A DNA stretch of 64,000 bases from Spinellus fusiger. Taxonomy: Eukaryota; Mucoromycota; Mucoromycetes; Mucorales; Phycomycetaceae. This document shows, one piece after another, positions 22,445 through 33,657 of the stretch. Location of the stretch: contig JALLLS010000002.1 of NCBI GenBank assembly GCA_025094145.1, positions 744,001-808,000 on the forward strand. The letters run 5' to 3'. The position numbers and the translations under genes are program-made. The notes beneath the pieces were generated by a model that did not search any database, had not been told where the DNA came from, and saw only the letters and a list, made by a program, of their open reading frames with translations. Every line of letters begins with the position of its first letter. Position 1 is the stretch's first letter.

Positions 22445-23065
22445 GAAAAATAAAAGTTGCTGATGGAAGGAGAAAAAGAAAAGAAAAGAAAGAAAAGAAA
22501 GAACTACTTATCTGTAAAGCATTTTATTGTCCATGATGCGTGGCACAAAGTTTAAATGTCTCTATAGGATGAAATTATACAGCCCTTAGTTACCCACCCA
22601 ATAAAATAGGCTACTATAATTTTTTTTTAGTAATATTCATGCTTGGCTCTGTGAAGAATAAGTGCATAATTGACCTAGTATCTGCTTGTTTATACTTCAT
22701 GTGTCATTGATGCAATACATTTCACTGTATGTTTAAGGTTAAAAAGAATATAATATAATATAAAAATTCAAAATCTATTAAGATACACTTTAAAGGCCAT
22801 AGCTTATTCTTTACTTTATTTATTTATTTAAAATTATAATACTGAATTCTTTCCTGTGCTATAACTGTTTATCCTTTATATAAAACCTTTCATTTAATCT
22901 AGAGGTTAAGAAGAATTAGAGATTCTTGGTGTATCCTTTTATTTATTTATTATTATATATATATAAGATGGTTTTATGATAAAATATTAATAACTAGTAA
23001 AGACACGTATGATACTTATTACTACTTGGTATCTCCATCTTATGTTAATATTAAAGACTTGTTTC
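22445..23065. other. AT-rich intergenic DNA
   Basis: The stretch upstream of the shugoshin-like gene has a purine tract (22470-22502) and AT-rich sequence with ATAATATAATATAA and TTTATTTATT runs. I see nothing coding or structured that I can support. Confidence 0.45.
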
Positions 23066-23263
23066 TTATTCTCCTTCTTCTAAAATAGATTTATTTATGT
23101 CTTTATAAGAGTCATCCCAAAGTCTTTCTTTTCTCTCTCTAGTGTTCGAAAAGTCTGATACAGTACCTATCTCATAAGGCGCCTGAATATAATTCACACC
23201 AAAAGATAACCTATGACTTAATAGACTCGTGTATAGTGAAGTATAAAACATTAATATAGATCT
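23066..23263 (-). CDS. Possible last exon of an unidentified small protein
   Basis: On the minus strand, after a TTATTAG acceptor near 23264, an open segment reads LMFYTSLYTSLLSHRLSFG, then VNYIQAPYEIGTVSDFSN and KERLWDDSYKDINKSILEEGE before TAA. The composition (Trp, acidic end, no low complexity) is unlike the AT-rich surroundings and looks like real protein. An upstream exon was not found with confidence. Small mitochondrial inner-membrane proteins can have such tails, but I do not recognise the family. It lies in the gap between the shugoshin-like gene and the PZP gene. Confidence 0.35.
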   Translation of the reverse strand, partial: RSILMFYTSLYTSLLSHRLSFGVNYIQAPYEIGTVSDFSNTRERKERLWDDSYKDINKSILEEGE

Positions 23264-23669
23264 AATAATTAACCAGAATTGTATATATCTATATTATCAG
23301 ATTATTGATAGTGATTGATGGTGATTATGACTAATAGATATTGGATAGAAAACAAAAGTAATAAGCATGTATTTATTCATTAAGATAGTACGGAGTTTTA
23401 AATGAAGGTTTCTTGCCGCTTGGTTTATTTTATGACTGATTTTTTCTTTAAGAAAAATAATTCCACACACACTAAGTTCTAATAAGACTGATGAAAGAAG
23501 GGTTTCCTAAGACTTTGTTTATAGAAAATTTTATTTTTAAATAAATCTCATGAAAATTCAAATACAACACTTACAAGATTCTTCACCAACAAACAAGAAG
23601 ATAAATAGATTTCATATATTAAAAATTTGAAAAAAAAATTTAAAAAAAAAAAAGTACTATTTTATTTTC

Positions 23670-25549
23670 TTAAGTACGTGAAGATTTGTTAATCATATGC
23701 TCTACATACTGTTGAATCTTGGATCGGTCACTATTAGTTACTGGAGTAGTTCTTTCTAGCATACTATAAAGATCCTTGACATAGTGTTCGATCGTTTCTT
23801 CGTCAGGTGAGTTACCTCCAAGAAGAGGACTGTTTAACTTCTTAAAAATATGAGAGATTGTCTTCCGGAAGTTCCTTAGACGTCGAATCTCGTTTACAGC
23901 TGATTTGAGTTGGGTCTCTATCTTTTTATATTCTTCAAAAGAAGGATGTTGGTTAGCATCAGAATGTGCAGGCAAAGGTGAAATGGCTATTCGTGGAGCA
24001 GTCGCTGCTTTATAAAGAGGTTTTGTTTCTGATGCTTCTGTAGTACTGGAACATGGAGTGAGACACTCTAGAACAAAGGGCTCTGAAGTAGGAAGCCCAG
24101 GATTAAATACACCTTCAAATGCCTTGACCTCATTTGATTCTACATCCATTGGGGCTTGTGTCTCTTCCATCTGAGATGATTTTTTCACTTTCTTTCCTTT
24201 AGATGATGGCTTGATTGTAGTGCCATTTATTTCATTCTCTGACTTTGACTCATCCAGTTGTGCCTCTAATAATGGTACAGTGTGTGGTGCATCCAATGTA
24301 TTGACAGTACTCTGTTTTGAAAAAGGAAGGCTGACATACATTTTTGGCCTTTCAGACAAGCAGATCTCGTTTTCTGGTGTGTTATTTTTCTTTTTGTGTG
24401 GTGTTTCATCGTGTATCGGTGTTGGTACACGCTTCATAGGGATGTTTTTTATAGTTGACTCCAAAACCTGAACTGGTGTTGCTATTAAGGATTTTCCAGT
24501 AGTCTCCTTAGCTGACTCTATTTTATTTTTATCTAAAGGAGGTTTCCCTGGCTGATGAAGTTGACAATAGGTTGAGTAATAAGTTTTTTTTGAATTAATA
24601 GGGTCGATGATGTTTGCTTTCACAGCACAAGTAATATGAAAGAAGCTAGAGTGACAGAAAAAGAAAGAGAAAAACTGTAAATCATTTAATCATAAATTAT
24701 GTCATTAAAACATCACTTACTTTTTACAGGACTCATCCTCACATTCTTCGCATATACCTTTGACCTCATTGCACAAATAGCACACCTATTGGAATAATAA
24801 GGTTAGATCATAGGTATATAGACATGCTTTTAATAACATACTCTTGTACCAATGATGTTCTTGTCAAAAGCATAGGGCTCTATCTCATGAAAGACAGACT
24901 TGCACCACAAAGCACAGATAACATGCATATATCCACCTTGCACTATGGTTCTTTTTGTTGCCCCTCCTCCAGAAAGACAACAAATTATGTTCTAATATAT
25001 ATATATATATATCAATGTACATATAGGTTACATATAAAGTAAATAAATAGTCTATTGCTATCCTACCGTATCGTTGACTGATACACTATCTTCACACCGT
25101 TGACAGAACCAATCTCCTTCTGGTATAACCTTTACACCATAACAGCCTATAGAGCAAGTTAAATATGAGAGGGGATTAATAATAATGGGCTTTATGATCT
25201 TTACTGTCTCATCTATCTATCTAAATAAATAAAAGATAGCTAAGAATACTTGCACTGGTGGACAGGAATATCACAGTCTAAAGAATCATTTTCAAAAGTA
25301 GACATGTATAATGAGTCACTATTATATACTGTTTTCTCTCCAAAACCAAGCACTGAATTCACCTTGACCATCACAATAAATGATTTGATCTTTCCTACTA
25401 GATTTAGCACCATTACATACAGCACATAAATCCTATAAAAGGGGTATATAGAAGTTTAGATGCATTAAGTATAAACTTGAGTAGCCTATCTTTTCTTGAT
25501 AGATGTTAATGGATTAACTATAAGGTTTATTCACCTCGCTTGCTGACAT
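23670..25549 (-). CDS. AF10-like PZP (PHD - zinc knuckle - extended PHD) chromatin protein, 459 aa
   Basis: Exons: 25549-25535, 25432-25363, 25277-25254, 25146-25067, 24991-24842, 24785-24721, 24645-23670; all phases agree. First PHD: LCAVCNGAKSS, IIYCDGQDCDIPVHQCCYG, then GDWFCQRCED. Next, CCLSGGGATKR with YMHVICALW forms the knuckle and start of the extended PHD. VCYLCNEVKGICEECEDESC and FFHITCAVKAN complete it, ending with YCQLHQPGK. The CDGxxC spacing fits AF10/AF17 better than BRPF or JADE (CDGC). In animals this module binds histone H3 around unmodified K27, and a C-terminal leucine zipper recruits DOT1L. Here the C-terminal end (EEYKKIETQLKSAVNEIRRL) can form a coiled coil, so a similar Dot1 link is a hypothesis. 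The third intron begins with GC instead of GT (CCAGT/GCAAGT), which is required to give HQCCYG. Confidence 0.85.
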
Positions 25550-26719
25550 TAATCTTTCCTTATAGGCTCACAGTAAAGAGAAAAGTAATGGATAGTAGAA
25601 GAGAAAAAGAATAAGCTAAGATATAGGTATCAACGATGGTTATCTTTAAATAGCTACATACACATACACATACACATACACTAAAGCAACATACCGGTAA
25701 TCGATGTTCTATAGTTGTGAGGTGGTTAAACTATTAGAATAATCTTATTAATGAGAACAAGTTACTCCAACATATATATATACATATATATATAATTGCT
25801 TTTGTATGTATTTATAGTATATGTGTATATGTGTATATGTGTATATGTGTATATGTGTATATCAGTCTGAAGCAAACTTTGGTGAGCATTACCAAGACTT
25901 GCTCTCTTTCTGTTCAATCAAGAAAGGTACAGACTTTCGAAAGCAGATTTAACAAGACAGATAGATTGTGGCGAAATGACACCAATTGACAGTTCTTCTT
26001 CTTTCTCTTCTTTCAGCAATGAGAGGATGAATAATAAAGGAGTGCCAGAGAATGCTGATAGTAATTAGATTGTGACTAATGAGCAGTCGATCTTGGCAGA
26101 AACAAAGGAATCTTCTTTGAGAGCACCAGCCAACTCTATAGAAAGCAGTCATACTATTCTATTCATAATTTTTCCCAAGGATAAGAAATCCAAAAAAAAA
26201 AACCATAATTAACGTCCTTTGCAAGTAGTGAGAAGTTCAATAAACAATTTTAATGACTATTAGCCCAATAGGATTGGTTGGTTTTATATATATTTTACTT
26301 GTGCTATTTTACTGTTCTACTCTATCTTTGTGAAAATAGGGCACTTATCAAGACTCTATTCATGATTGAAATGTAAACAGAAGAGTTGCATTTGGAAGGC
26401 ATATTAATCAATCTTAAAGGATCAGTGCTATAGTCTAAGTAGTATCCCAATAAATTATATCACTAGAATACACATGCATAGGCCACAGATAGGAGGGCAG
26501 AGGCACCCAATTACTGTTTTATTCAACAACAAGAAAAACAGTAGCAAGTAGCTATAGAATCCTACACTTGAATATCAAACAAAATAATTCTAATAATACA
26601 AAACAAATTAAATTCTTATAGTTTAAAGCCTACATTAGAGATATTGCCCTTTATAAAAAGAAACGTCCATTCTTGTAGGATGGAAGGGCTAAAAAGCACA
26701 GCTAGGAAGTGCATTTTCT
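25550..26719. other. Intergenic region with short tandem repeats
   Basis: It has (ACATAC)n at 25658-25680, (ATATAC) at 25770-25790 and (GTGTATAT)n at 25818-25862. The rest is AT-rich. It contains the start region of the PZP gene and the 3' flank of the RasGEF gene. A hydrophobic-free short frame near 25949-26152 is not supported by codon pattern or splice sites. Confidence 0.45.
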
Positions 26720-29700
26720 TTACACTAATAAAACACCACACTGTGGATCTTTATAACATTTCGATACGGATTGAATTCGAAGTTCTACCAGTTCTGCCAC
26801 CGAGTCAAGTGGTGCACCACGAGATACTCTGTGTACTAATGCTTCTGGAAAGAACAACAGATTTTCGAGATCCCCTGCAAACCAGTAATTCTCACTGGTA
26901 TACTTGAGAACAATGTCCAAAAACTGCACAAGCGAACGAAACTTGGAGAAATTAATAAGTCCCTCTGACTGAGTAAGCAAGGTCGAGTTGCCTTCCATAA
27001 AAAAGGTGATATCTTTGAGAATAAGAGGAAAAAAGGGAATGATAGGCGGTTTTATCTTTTCAAGGGCTTGTCGATACACTGCCATATTGTTCCCAACATC
27101 CAGGTTTCTTTGTAACAGTCCGAATGTATGTGTGTCACGGTGGGAGAGGGATTGCCAAATGTCTTGTAGACGTTGAACAGAAGTGCTTAAAAGTCCCATG
27201 GTAATGACCATACTTGTATGGAAGTTATTCCATTCTAGGCAAAGCTGATGGATAGATTAGTTAACACTAATGACGACGACAGAATGAGAACAAAAACAAG
27301 AGACAAGGCATGGGCTATAAAATAACCAGATAGAGAAAAGAATAAATGAATCTATGATTATTATTTACCTTTGCTACCTCAATGAAATGTTTGATAACGT
27401 TGCGTTGTTGTTTAGGTGATTGGCAAGTACAAATGTCATGGATCACCCAATGACTGATCTATTCAATGGATATAGATCAGCATAAGCATGGGTACAAACC
27501 ATATTATTGGTCAAACACTGTTATTAACAAAAATAAGCGAAAGACCCAATGTCTCTAGCCACATACCATGTTGGCTCTTTGTGTTATCAAGCTAATAGAG
27601 TCGCTTGTGTTGATGACACCTTCTTGTTCAGGAGGTGAGTCACGCCAAGGGCCGTGCATATATTCATAAGCCGTAATACATCGAAAGATGTAAAAATCAG
27701 CGATGGTTAGGTACTTTGCTATGTCCTTTGCCTTCAAGGACATAATTCCAGGTACAAGATTCAAACCAAATACAGGTGATATGAGTGTAGGTGAAGCAGG
27801 TGGAGTATTTGAATTAAAAGAAGAAAAGCTCATTGCGTTGGGTACAGTTGGAGGTCGACAGATGGAAGAGGAGGGAATGGAAGAGGAGGGAGAAGGGGGA
27901 TAGGTATTTTCTTCCATCGACATAGACCATGCACTGAAGTAGCTTTGCGAGTAAGAGCTCAATGCTACCAGAGAATGTCTTTTGTGTGCATGTTGCTCAA
28001 GCTAAATAAATAAATAACAGTATTGCATAAGCAAGCATGATATGAATGTGTTCAACTTACTTGTGTATCTAATAAATTTTGAATTAAGCTTGCTTCTATA
28101 CTAAAGCCAGCCTGAGTTACTCTGTTTTCGATAAACTGTAATAATTGCTTCCTAAGAGTGATCTCCTTAAAGTCCTGACACTGTAGCTTGGCCCATCGTG
28201 AAATAACATTCAGTACTCTATGTATATTCATGTGTACAGTAGATGGCATGGACAAATGTGTGTTTTGTATGTATGTTCAATTGATGAGCACACTGTTTTC
28301 AGTCAAAAAGCAATAATAAAAACCTACTTTGCTTGAATGCATTTTGAAGGCTTCTGGACATGACTCAATCTACCCGGACGCTCAGGTGGATGGAAACGTG
28401 TGATTAAGCTTTCCAGTAAGGTCAGGGAATCCGTAAAATATGTGTAGCTCATTAGCAAAGTATCCACATAATCAAGATCTATAATATGTATTAATATAAA
28501 GTAGGTAAAATAGTTTGGTGATTATACCTTGAGCTGTGTCATCAGCTAGCTTTTCAAGAAGTTTTTTTACTGTTCCAGCTACAACATGCATTTTACAGTC
28601 CACTTTCTTTAGTACAAGTACATCTTTTCCATTCTCAGATATATAGTATAATGAACCCTTTTTGTATGTTTGGGTTTGATTTACACGAGGAGGCAAGAAG
28701 TCGTATTGGTATTTGGAGTAGGCCGCTGCTTCTTTTTTTCTTTCACTGTTTGGGGATGATGTAGTCGAAGGAGTATTTTGACCGATATTTTTTACTGGAG
28801 TGGTGCTACTCTTTGGAGACATTGTATGGCTTGATAACCCAGTGGAGCATGTATTGGTACTGGTGTTGATGTTGGTATTAGTATTGGCATTAGTATTGGC
28901 CTCTTTTTCAATGCTTTTCTCAGAATTCCTTCTCCTCTCTTCTAGAGTCTCAATATTCTTGTCAATAGTATTACAACCAGTCTCAATCACTTGTGGTTCT
29001 TCAAAACAGCTTTTGAGTGAGCTGAATGAAATTGCAGAGAAGTAAGAAGCATAAGATGTGCGTGAATTCGATGGCTGTTCTTCAGGCTGAGTTGGACTCG
29101 ATAAAGGACTTATGTCTTGCTTTGAAATATCCGGTGATATTTGACTAGAAGAAGCAATGATAGGCAAAGCATCCAAAAAAACAGAATTTCCCTCTTTATC
29201 GAATTTTTCATTCTCTTCTTCCTCGGTAAAATTATTCAGAAGTAAAGAGTTATTGAGTACAAAAGATAAGTTTCTCGCTAAAGAAGTAGATTCACTTGTT
29301 GTAGAAGAAGAGGCTTCTGGTAAACTGGAAAGAGGGTGATCTGCTTTTGATTTGTGGTATTTTAACAATGATGTGCTTCGAAATGAAAAGAGTGAATGAT
29401 AGGGAACACCCCCTTTTCCTGATTCAATTGACCAACTCGAGGCAGAGAGCTTTGTATCTGAAGAATAAGAAGTATGAAGTACTAATTTCTTGGAAGGATA
29501 TCCCTTGGATACATTCTACATGCTATTAGAATAAAAACTCTCCTTTGAAAGCAAGAATAAAATCATACACGACCCCCTTGCTTTACCTGTCCAGTGAATG
29601 AGAATGTATTTGTAGAACCTCTTCGTTTACTGATCCCTGTATTCTCCAAGACATCTTTATGATTTGGTGAAAGATGAAAAAGCTCTTTTAGACTATGTCC

Positions 29701-30955
29701 ACTGCTTTGCTTTTTCTCAAGCCGGTTATTCAGTAGTTGCTTAATGGAGTTACTCTTATGATCGCAAGGAATCATCTCACATTGATCTGATCCAGGGTCA
29801 AGTGCTTTTTCTTCTGTTATACTGCTTACTTCTTCTTTTTCTTGAGAATTAGAATGAGGACGATTTTTGAATGATGAGAGGGTGTGGATAAAGCGCTTTC
29901 CCACTAGTAATAGAAAATAACAAACAAACAAACAAAAACAATATAAAAAATTGGACGATCCTGTTTCTAATCTCTATAGAGCGATCCCCTACCTGAGTTA
30001 TTTTTATTCTCACTATAGAACATAAAATTAGTTCTCGTTTCCTAGTTCAGATGAATGAATACTTTTTCAATGCACCAGTACTTTCTGCTTTGGAGTAGCT
30101 GCGAGATGTCAACAAGCACGGGATCTCATGGTTCTTTTCTGGTAATATGCAAGTGGACATACTCGCTAGTTGTAATTGGGCTAAACATCATCAATGTCCA
30201 GAGAAATGGAATGAAATAAATAAAGATATAAGAATAGATGGTGTGTATATTCCACAATGATCAAATAAGATAAAGGCATAACAAAAAGAAGAGTAAGCAA
30301 CATACTATGAATATTTATTTATTTATTTATTTTACCTTTGTCATAAGAAATATAAATATCTCTTGGATTTCTTAATGGTAAATTACTTAATGCATCTACC
30401 AGTAAATGTAAGTGGTCCAAGAGCGATTTTTCAAAAAGCTTATTATGTTCAATGCATTAGACTTGTCTCAACTAAAGACGTGGTGATGAAAGATTACCTG
30501 ACAGATGTGATGTGTGGGATTGGATAAATAGGAAAATGAGGATAGTTTCTTATCTAGGTTTTCGATTTCTCTATGAATGATGTCTGCCTCACGCTGAATG
30601 ACACGAACAAGTCTTAGTAAGGAAGATGATGACCAGGGCTGAGGGGTACGTCTGAGGGACCCACGATTTTTTGTGGGAGGATGTGTTGATTGTTGATAAG
30701 AGAGTAATGTAAAAACAAGCGAACAAAGCATAGTAGAAGCAGTCGAGAGTGAGATAATTTGATTGTTGAGTTTTGTTGAATGGGCAAGTGAGGAGAGAGT
30801 GACAAGGTTGACAAGGGTGGAGATCAGGCGCTGTCCTAAAGCCTAATCATAATGTAAGAGTGCTGGTACTATCCACTTACTGTTCTATCTTTATTGTCTA
30901 GAAAGAAAGCAGTTGGATTAAGTGAATGAATCTTGTTGATAATCTCGTTGGATTT
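26720..30955 (-). CDS. Ras guanine-nucleotide exchange factor (REM + CDC25 domain), 5' end unresolved
   Basis: It activates Ras-type GTPases by exchanging GDP for GTP. Exons with consistent phase: 30955-30881, 30842-30498, 30438-30336, about 30165-30080, 29903-29587, 29515-28528, 28478-28328, 28217-28061, 28001-27567, 27458-27369, 27244-26720, adding to roughly 1,090 codons without the unseen start. A helical N-terminal part (ALGQRLISTLVNLVTLSSL, then IQREADIIHREIENLDKKL) precedes a long Ser/Thr-rich linker with an NTNT repeat. The REM (RasGEF-N) region reads DLDYVDTLLMSYTYFTDS, ITRFHPPERPG, VLNVISRWAK. The CDC25 core reads LKAKDIAKYLTIADFYIF, WVIHDICTCQS, LCLEWNNFHTSMVITMGL, RLQDIWQSL, PPIIPFFPLILKDITFFMEG, then VHRVSRGAP. 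The domain order equals yeast Cdc25/Sdc25; no SH3 domain was identified. The acceptor ACATAG/AGTACTG was chosen to keep VLNVISRW in frame. Confidence 0.88.
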
Positions 30956-30959
30956 CTGT

Positions 30960-32500
30960 GAAGAAAGAGAAAATAGACGCGTGCCTGAATTCGACATGAA
31001 ATGTTGGATAAGAAAGGAGGAAGAGAAAATAAACAGGACAAGCATATAAATGCAATTATATAGACCGAATTCAATATAGGCAATGAAGCAGACAAGAAAT
31101 AAAGATATGCTGGTCTCTCCTTCGCTAGCCCCCCTTTTTTGTAGTATCTATACATATATACATATAGATGTGGGTGTGTGTATGTGGGTGCGTGCGGTTG
31201 TAGTGTCTATGTTGGAAGCCCAAGGCGAGACAGCAGACAAAGATCTTCTCCATAATCAAGGAGGGAAAAGGGGCAAACTTGACGAATGAGTGTAATAGGG
31301 GACGATGAAAAAGGCTTCTTGAGAGTAAGAGAAAAGGATTCGAGGGTCATCACAGTGAAGGCATAATCTTTAATGCATTGGATCTATCTGTTCATGCGAA
31401 TTGTAATCTCAGCCATGCAGTGTACTTTTTAGGGATATCTCCATTTATTACCATTGCTCTTCTCTGGGCTCTCTTTACACCTGTCCATTCTCATATACAT
31501 CTTAATCCGTTTATTGTTTTTTTTATAGTTCTCTATTTAATATATGTCTACAGTGGCAAATGATGTAGATATAGAGTTAAAGAAAGACGCGGTTTCATAA
31601 ATGCACGAGTTTAGTATGGAAAACCCTGTACAGACTGCCTTTGCTTGACTAATATTTGTCCTAATAGCTTACTATTTTTTACATTTTGACAAAAGCTTTT
31701 AATATCCCTGAAGAAAGCAAGCTAAAAAGGAGAGTAAAAGGAGCATTCAAAGAAACAGAAAGTATTCTTTTTTTTTGCAGGGTGTATGGATGGATTTGTT
31801 TTTTGTTCTTTTTTAGGCATTGTTTATTTCATCTCTTTTTTGCTCTGTTTTATTGGACCTTACTTTTATATTCATTCACTAAATATTTCAGGTATTTTCT
31901 TTTTCTCATTTCACTCTGTCTTTGTTCATTTTGAGGAAATAGCTTTGTTCAATTTCCCTCTGTGTTTACATACCATTAAGAATGAAGCCGTATTACAATC
32001 TATGGTGTAACATGTGATTACTCTATGCTACACAGACTGATGAGTACACAGTTTAACAGATAACTAGCACCTATAGACTAGTTTATCACTTGAATTGAAT
32101 AACTGAGAATCTCCATTAATAAATAAGTCTTTAATTTGATCATTCTATATACTCTTGAATATTTTTGTCTCAGTGCTTCAAAACTATCCAATCATTGGCA
32201 TAGACCGTTTAGTGTATCTTCACACCCAAGGATCTTTCTGGCTTTAAGCTGTAGCACTAGCTTCCCTTTACGTCACAACGCACTAATCACCTTTTATGGA
32301 AATGTATTTTAAAATCGAAAGGTTTATGGGTATCCAAATTATTATTTCCTTTTGTAGAATGCCTCACTATCAAATTGTATTATCAATAGAAGTGTTGATG
32401 GATAATATTATAGCCAATAATATATTATTACTATAGCTACTGCTGTTCTAGGCGTATTTATTATTGCAATAGAATATACACCCTAAAATCCTAATAAGTT
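30960..32500. other. Probable 5' region of the RasGEF gene, then AT-rich spacer
   Basis: Up to about 31290 the minus strand may hold the missing first exon(s); a Met followed by EKIFVCCLALGFQHRHYN begins near 31242 but I could not join it. From 31300 on, the open frames are hydrophobic translations of T-rich DNA, and I see nothing further that can be supported. Confidence 0.35.
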
Positions 32501-32504
32501 ATTA

Positions 32505-33070
32505 TAAGGAGACAGATAACTATGGTTGGAAGTATACCTTAGACACCATTGATAGTATAGAAGGAAGAAGACCACCTAAGACTGACTTGAGAAATAGTCT
32601 TTACTTGTCTAATATCAAAACAGTGTATTAGTAATAGTTCAATCAAGAGAGATAGTATGCATACCTTGTACTTAATACTTGTCTTGAGAATAATAAGCTA
32701 TAGATTATCTATTAGAGGAAGAGTCAGTACAATGTCTTGTGGATTACATTGAACTCAAGCCCAGATGAAGACATTATTTACCTTTCTATCTCAAGAATGG
32801 CCTTTGGTGGTGTCTACAACTTCTATTGTTTCTCTTTGTTAATAATAGCACATTATCTTGCTCATCTATGCTCATCTTGACAATTAATTAAGTATAATGT
32901 TGTATGGGCAGTATCAGAAATAACAAAATAATAACAAGACTAAGAGTGAGAATTTCTCTCTCTCTCATTATTCCGGTGGTGTATACACTTTAGCTTCAGC
33001 TTTCTTACAGTTAATCAAGTCAAAATTCACAAGTCAAACAACTCTCTTTCTTATCTCAATTGAAATCTTG
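32505..33070 (+). repeat. Dispersed repeat of about 560 bp, copy A
   Basis: Several blocks align in the same order and orientation with 53395-53880: GACACCATTGATAGTATAGA against GACACCACTGATAGTATAGA, then AGAAGACCAC, AAGCCCAGATGAA against TAGCCCAAATGAA, CTCATCTTGACAATTA against CTCATGTTGATAATTA, and TACACTTTAGCTTCAGCTTT against TACACTTTAGCCTTGACTTT. No protein motif is visible in either copy. It could be a solo terminal repeat or part of an old element. Confidence 0.6.
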
Positions 33071-33279
33071 TTTACTATGTCTTTCCCTACTATCATCTTC
33101 AAGAAAGAAGAAATCTTCATCTACACTATCTGCCAAAATGATTCCTCTCTTCCCATGACATTGATATGATTTATGATATCTTTAACTCTTATCCCATGAA
33201 CCATCTATTTTTTTAAAGACCTATTATCAGTCATTTGGACAAAGACACAGTATGGGGGCTGCTGTTGATGCATGAAAAT

Positions 33280-33640
33280 AGAGGAGTTCAAGGTGTTTTT
33301 TATTTTATTTTTATTAATGAGTTCAAGACATCTATTCTTTGTCCTGCCTGTGAGAACAGTGAGCTTGAGAAATTCAAGAAAATGCAAAACCCCAAGGCTC
33401 TTCAGAAGAGAAAAAAACTCACAGTGACATGTCATGGCTTTTCAAGGTAAAAAAAAGCTTTTTTTCTATAAAGTCAAAGAAAAGGCCAATAAGTTTATTA
33501 TTTATTTATTTAACTGCAAAAACCAACAATAGTTGAAGATCATGACCAAAAATATTGGAGTCTTTGATGAGTTTATTTCTCAATACTTTTGGAATCGGGA
33601 CATGGCAGCAACATTGAACTTTCATCATGTTCTTTTTTTT
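33280..33640 (+). pseudogene. Fanzor-like (TnpB-related) C-terminal fragment, cut by a Tc1-like insertion
   Basis: The plus strand reads INEFKTSILCPACENSEL, then FKKMQNPKALQKRKKLTVTCHGF (33315-33440). After a degraded stretch with a frame change, FWNRDMAATLNFHHVL follows at about 33588-33635. This is the layout of the C-terminal end of TnpB/Fanzor nucleases: a zinc ribbon starting C-x2-C after the EFxTS motif, then the RuvC-III aspartate in WNRDxAA. In intact members a second Cys pair follows CHG; here it is lost. The RuvC-I and -II parts are absent. The similarity stops 18 bases before the left end of the transposon at 33658, which suggests the transposon jumped into it. Fanzors are RNA-guided DNA nucleases of eukaryotes; this copy is clearly broken. 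Confidence 0.6.
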
Positions 33641-33657
33641 GGGCTACGAATTTTATA

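Noticed and set aside
29981..30000. 20-nt segment between TATAG and GTAGGG as a RasGEF microexon
   Set aside because: Including it breaks the phase into the next exon; joining the exon ending near 30080 directly to 29903 keeps the frame.
31686..32010. Hydrophobic frames that look like small membrane proteins
   Set aside because: T-rich DNA gives Phe/Leu-rich frames by chance; there is no start context, conserved motif or splice support.
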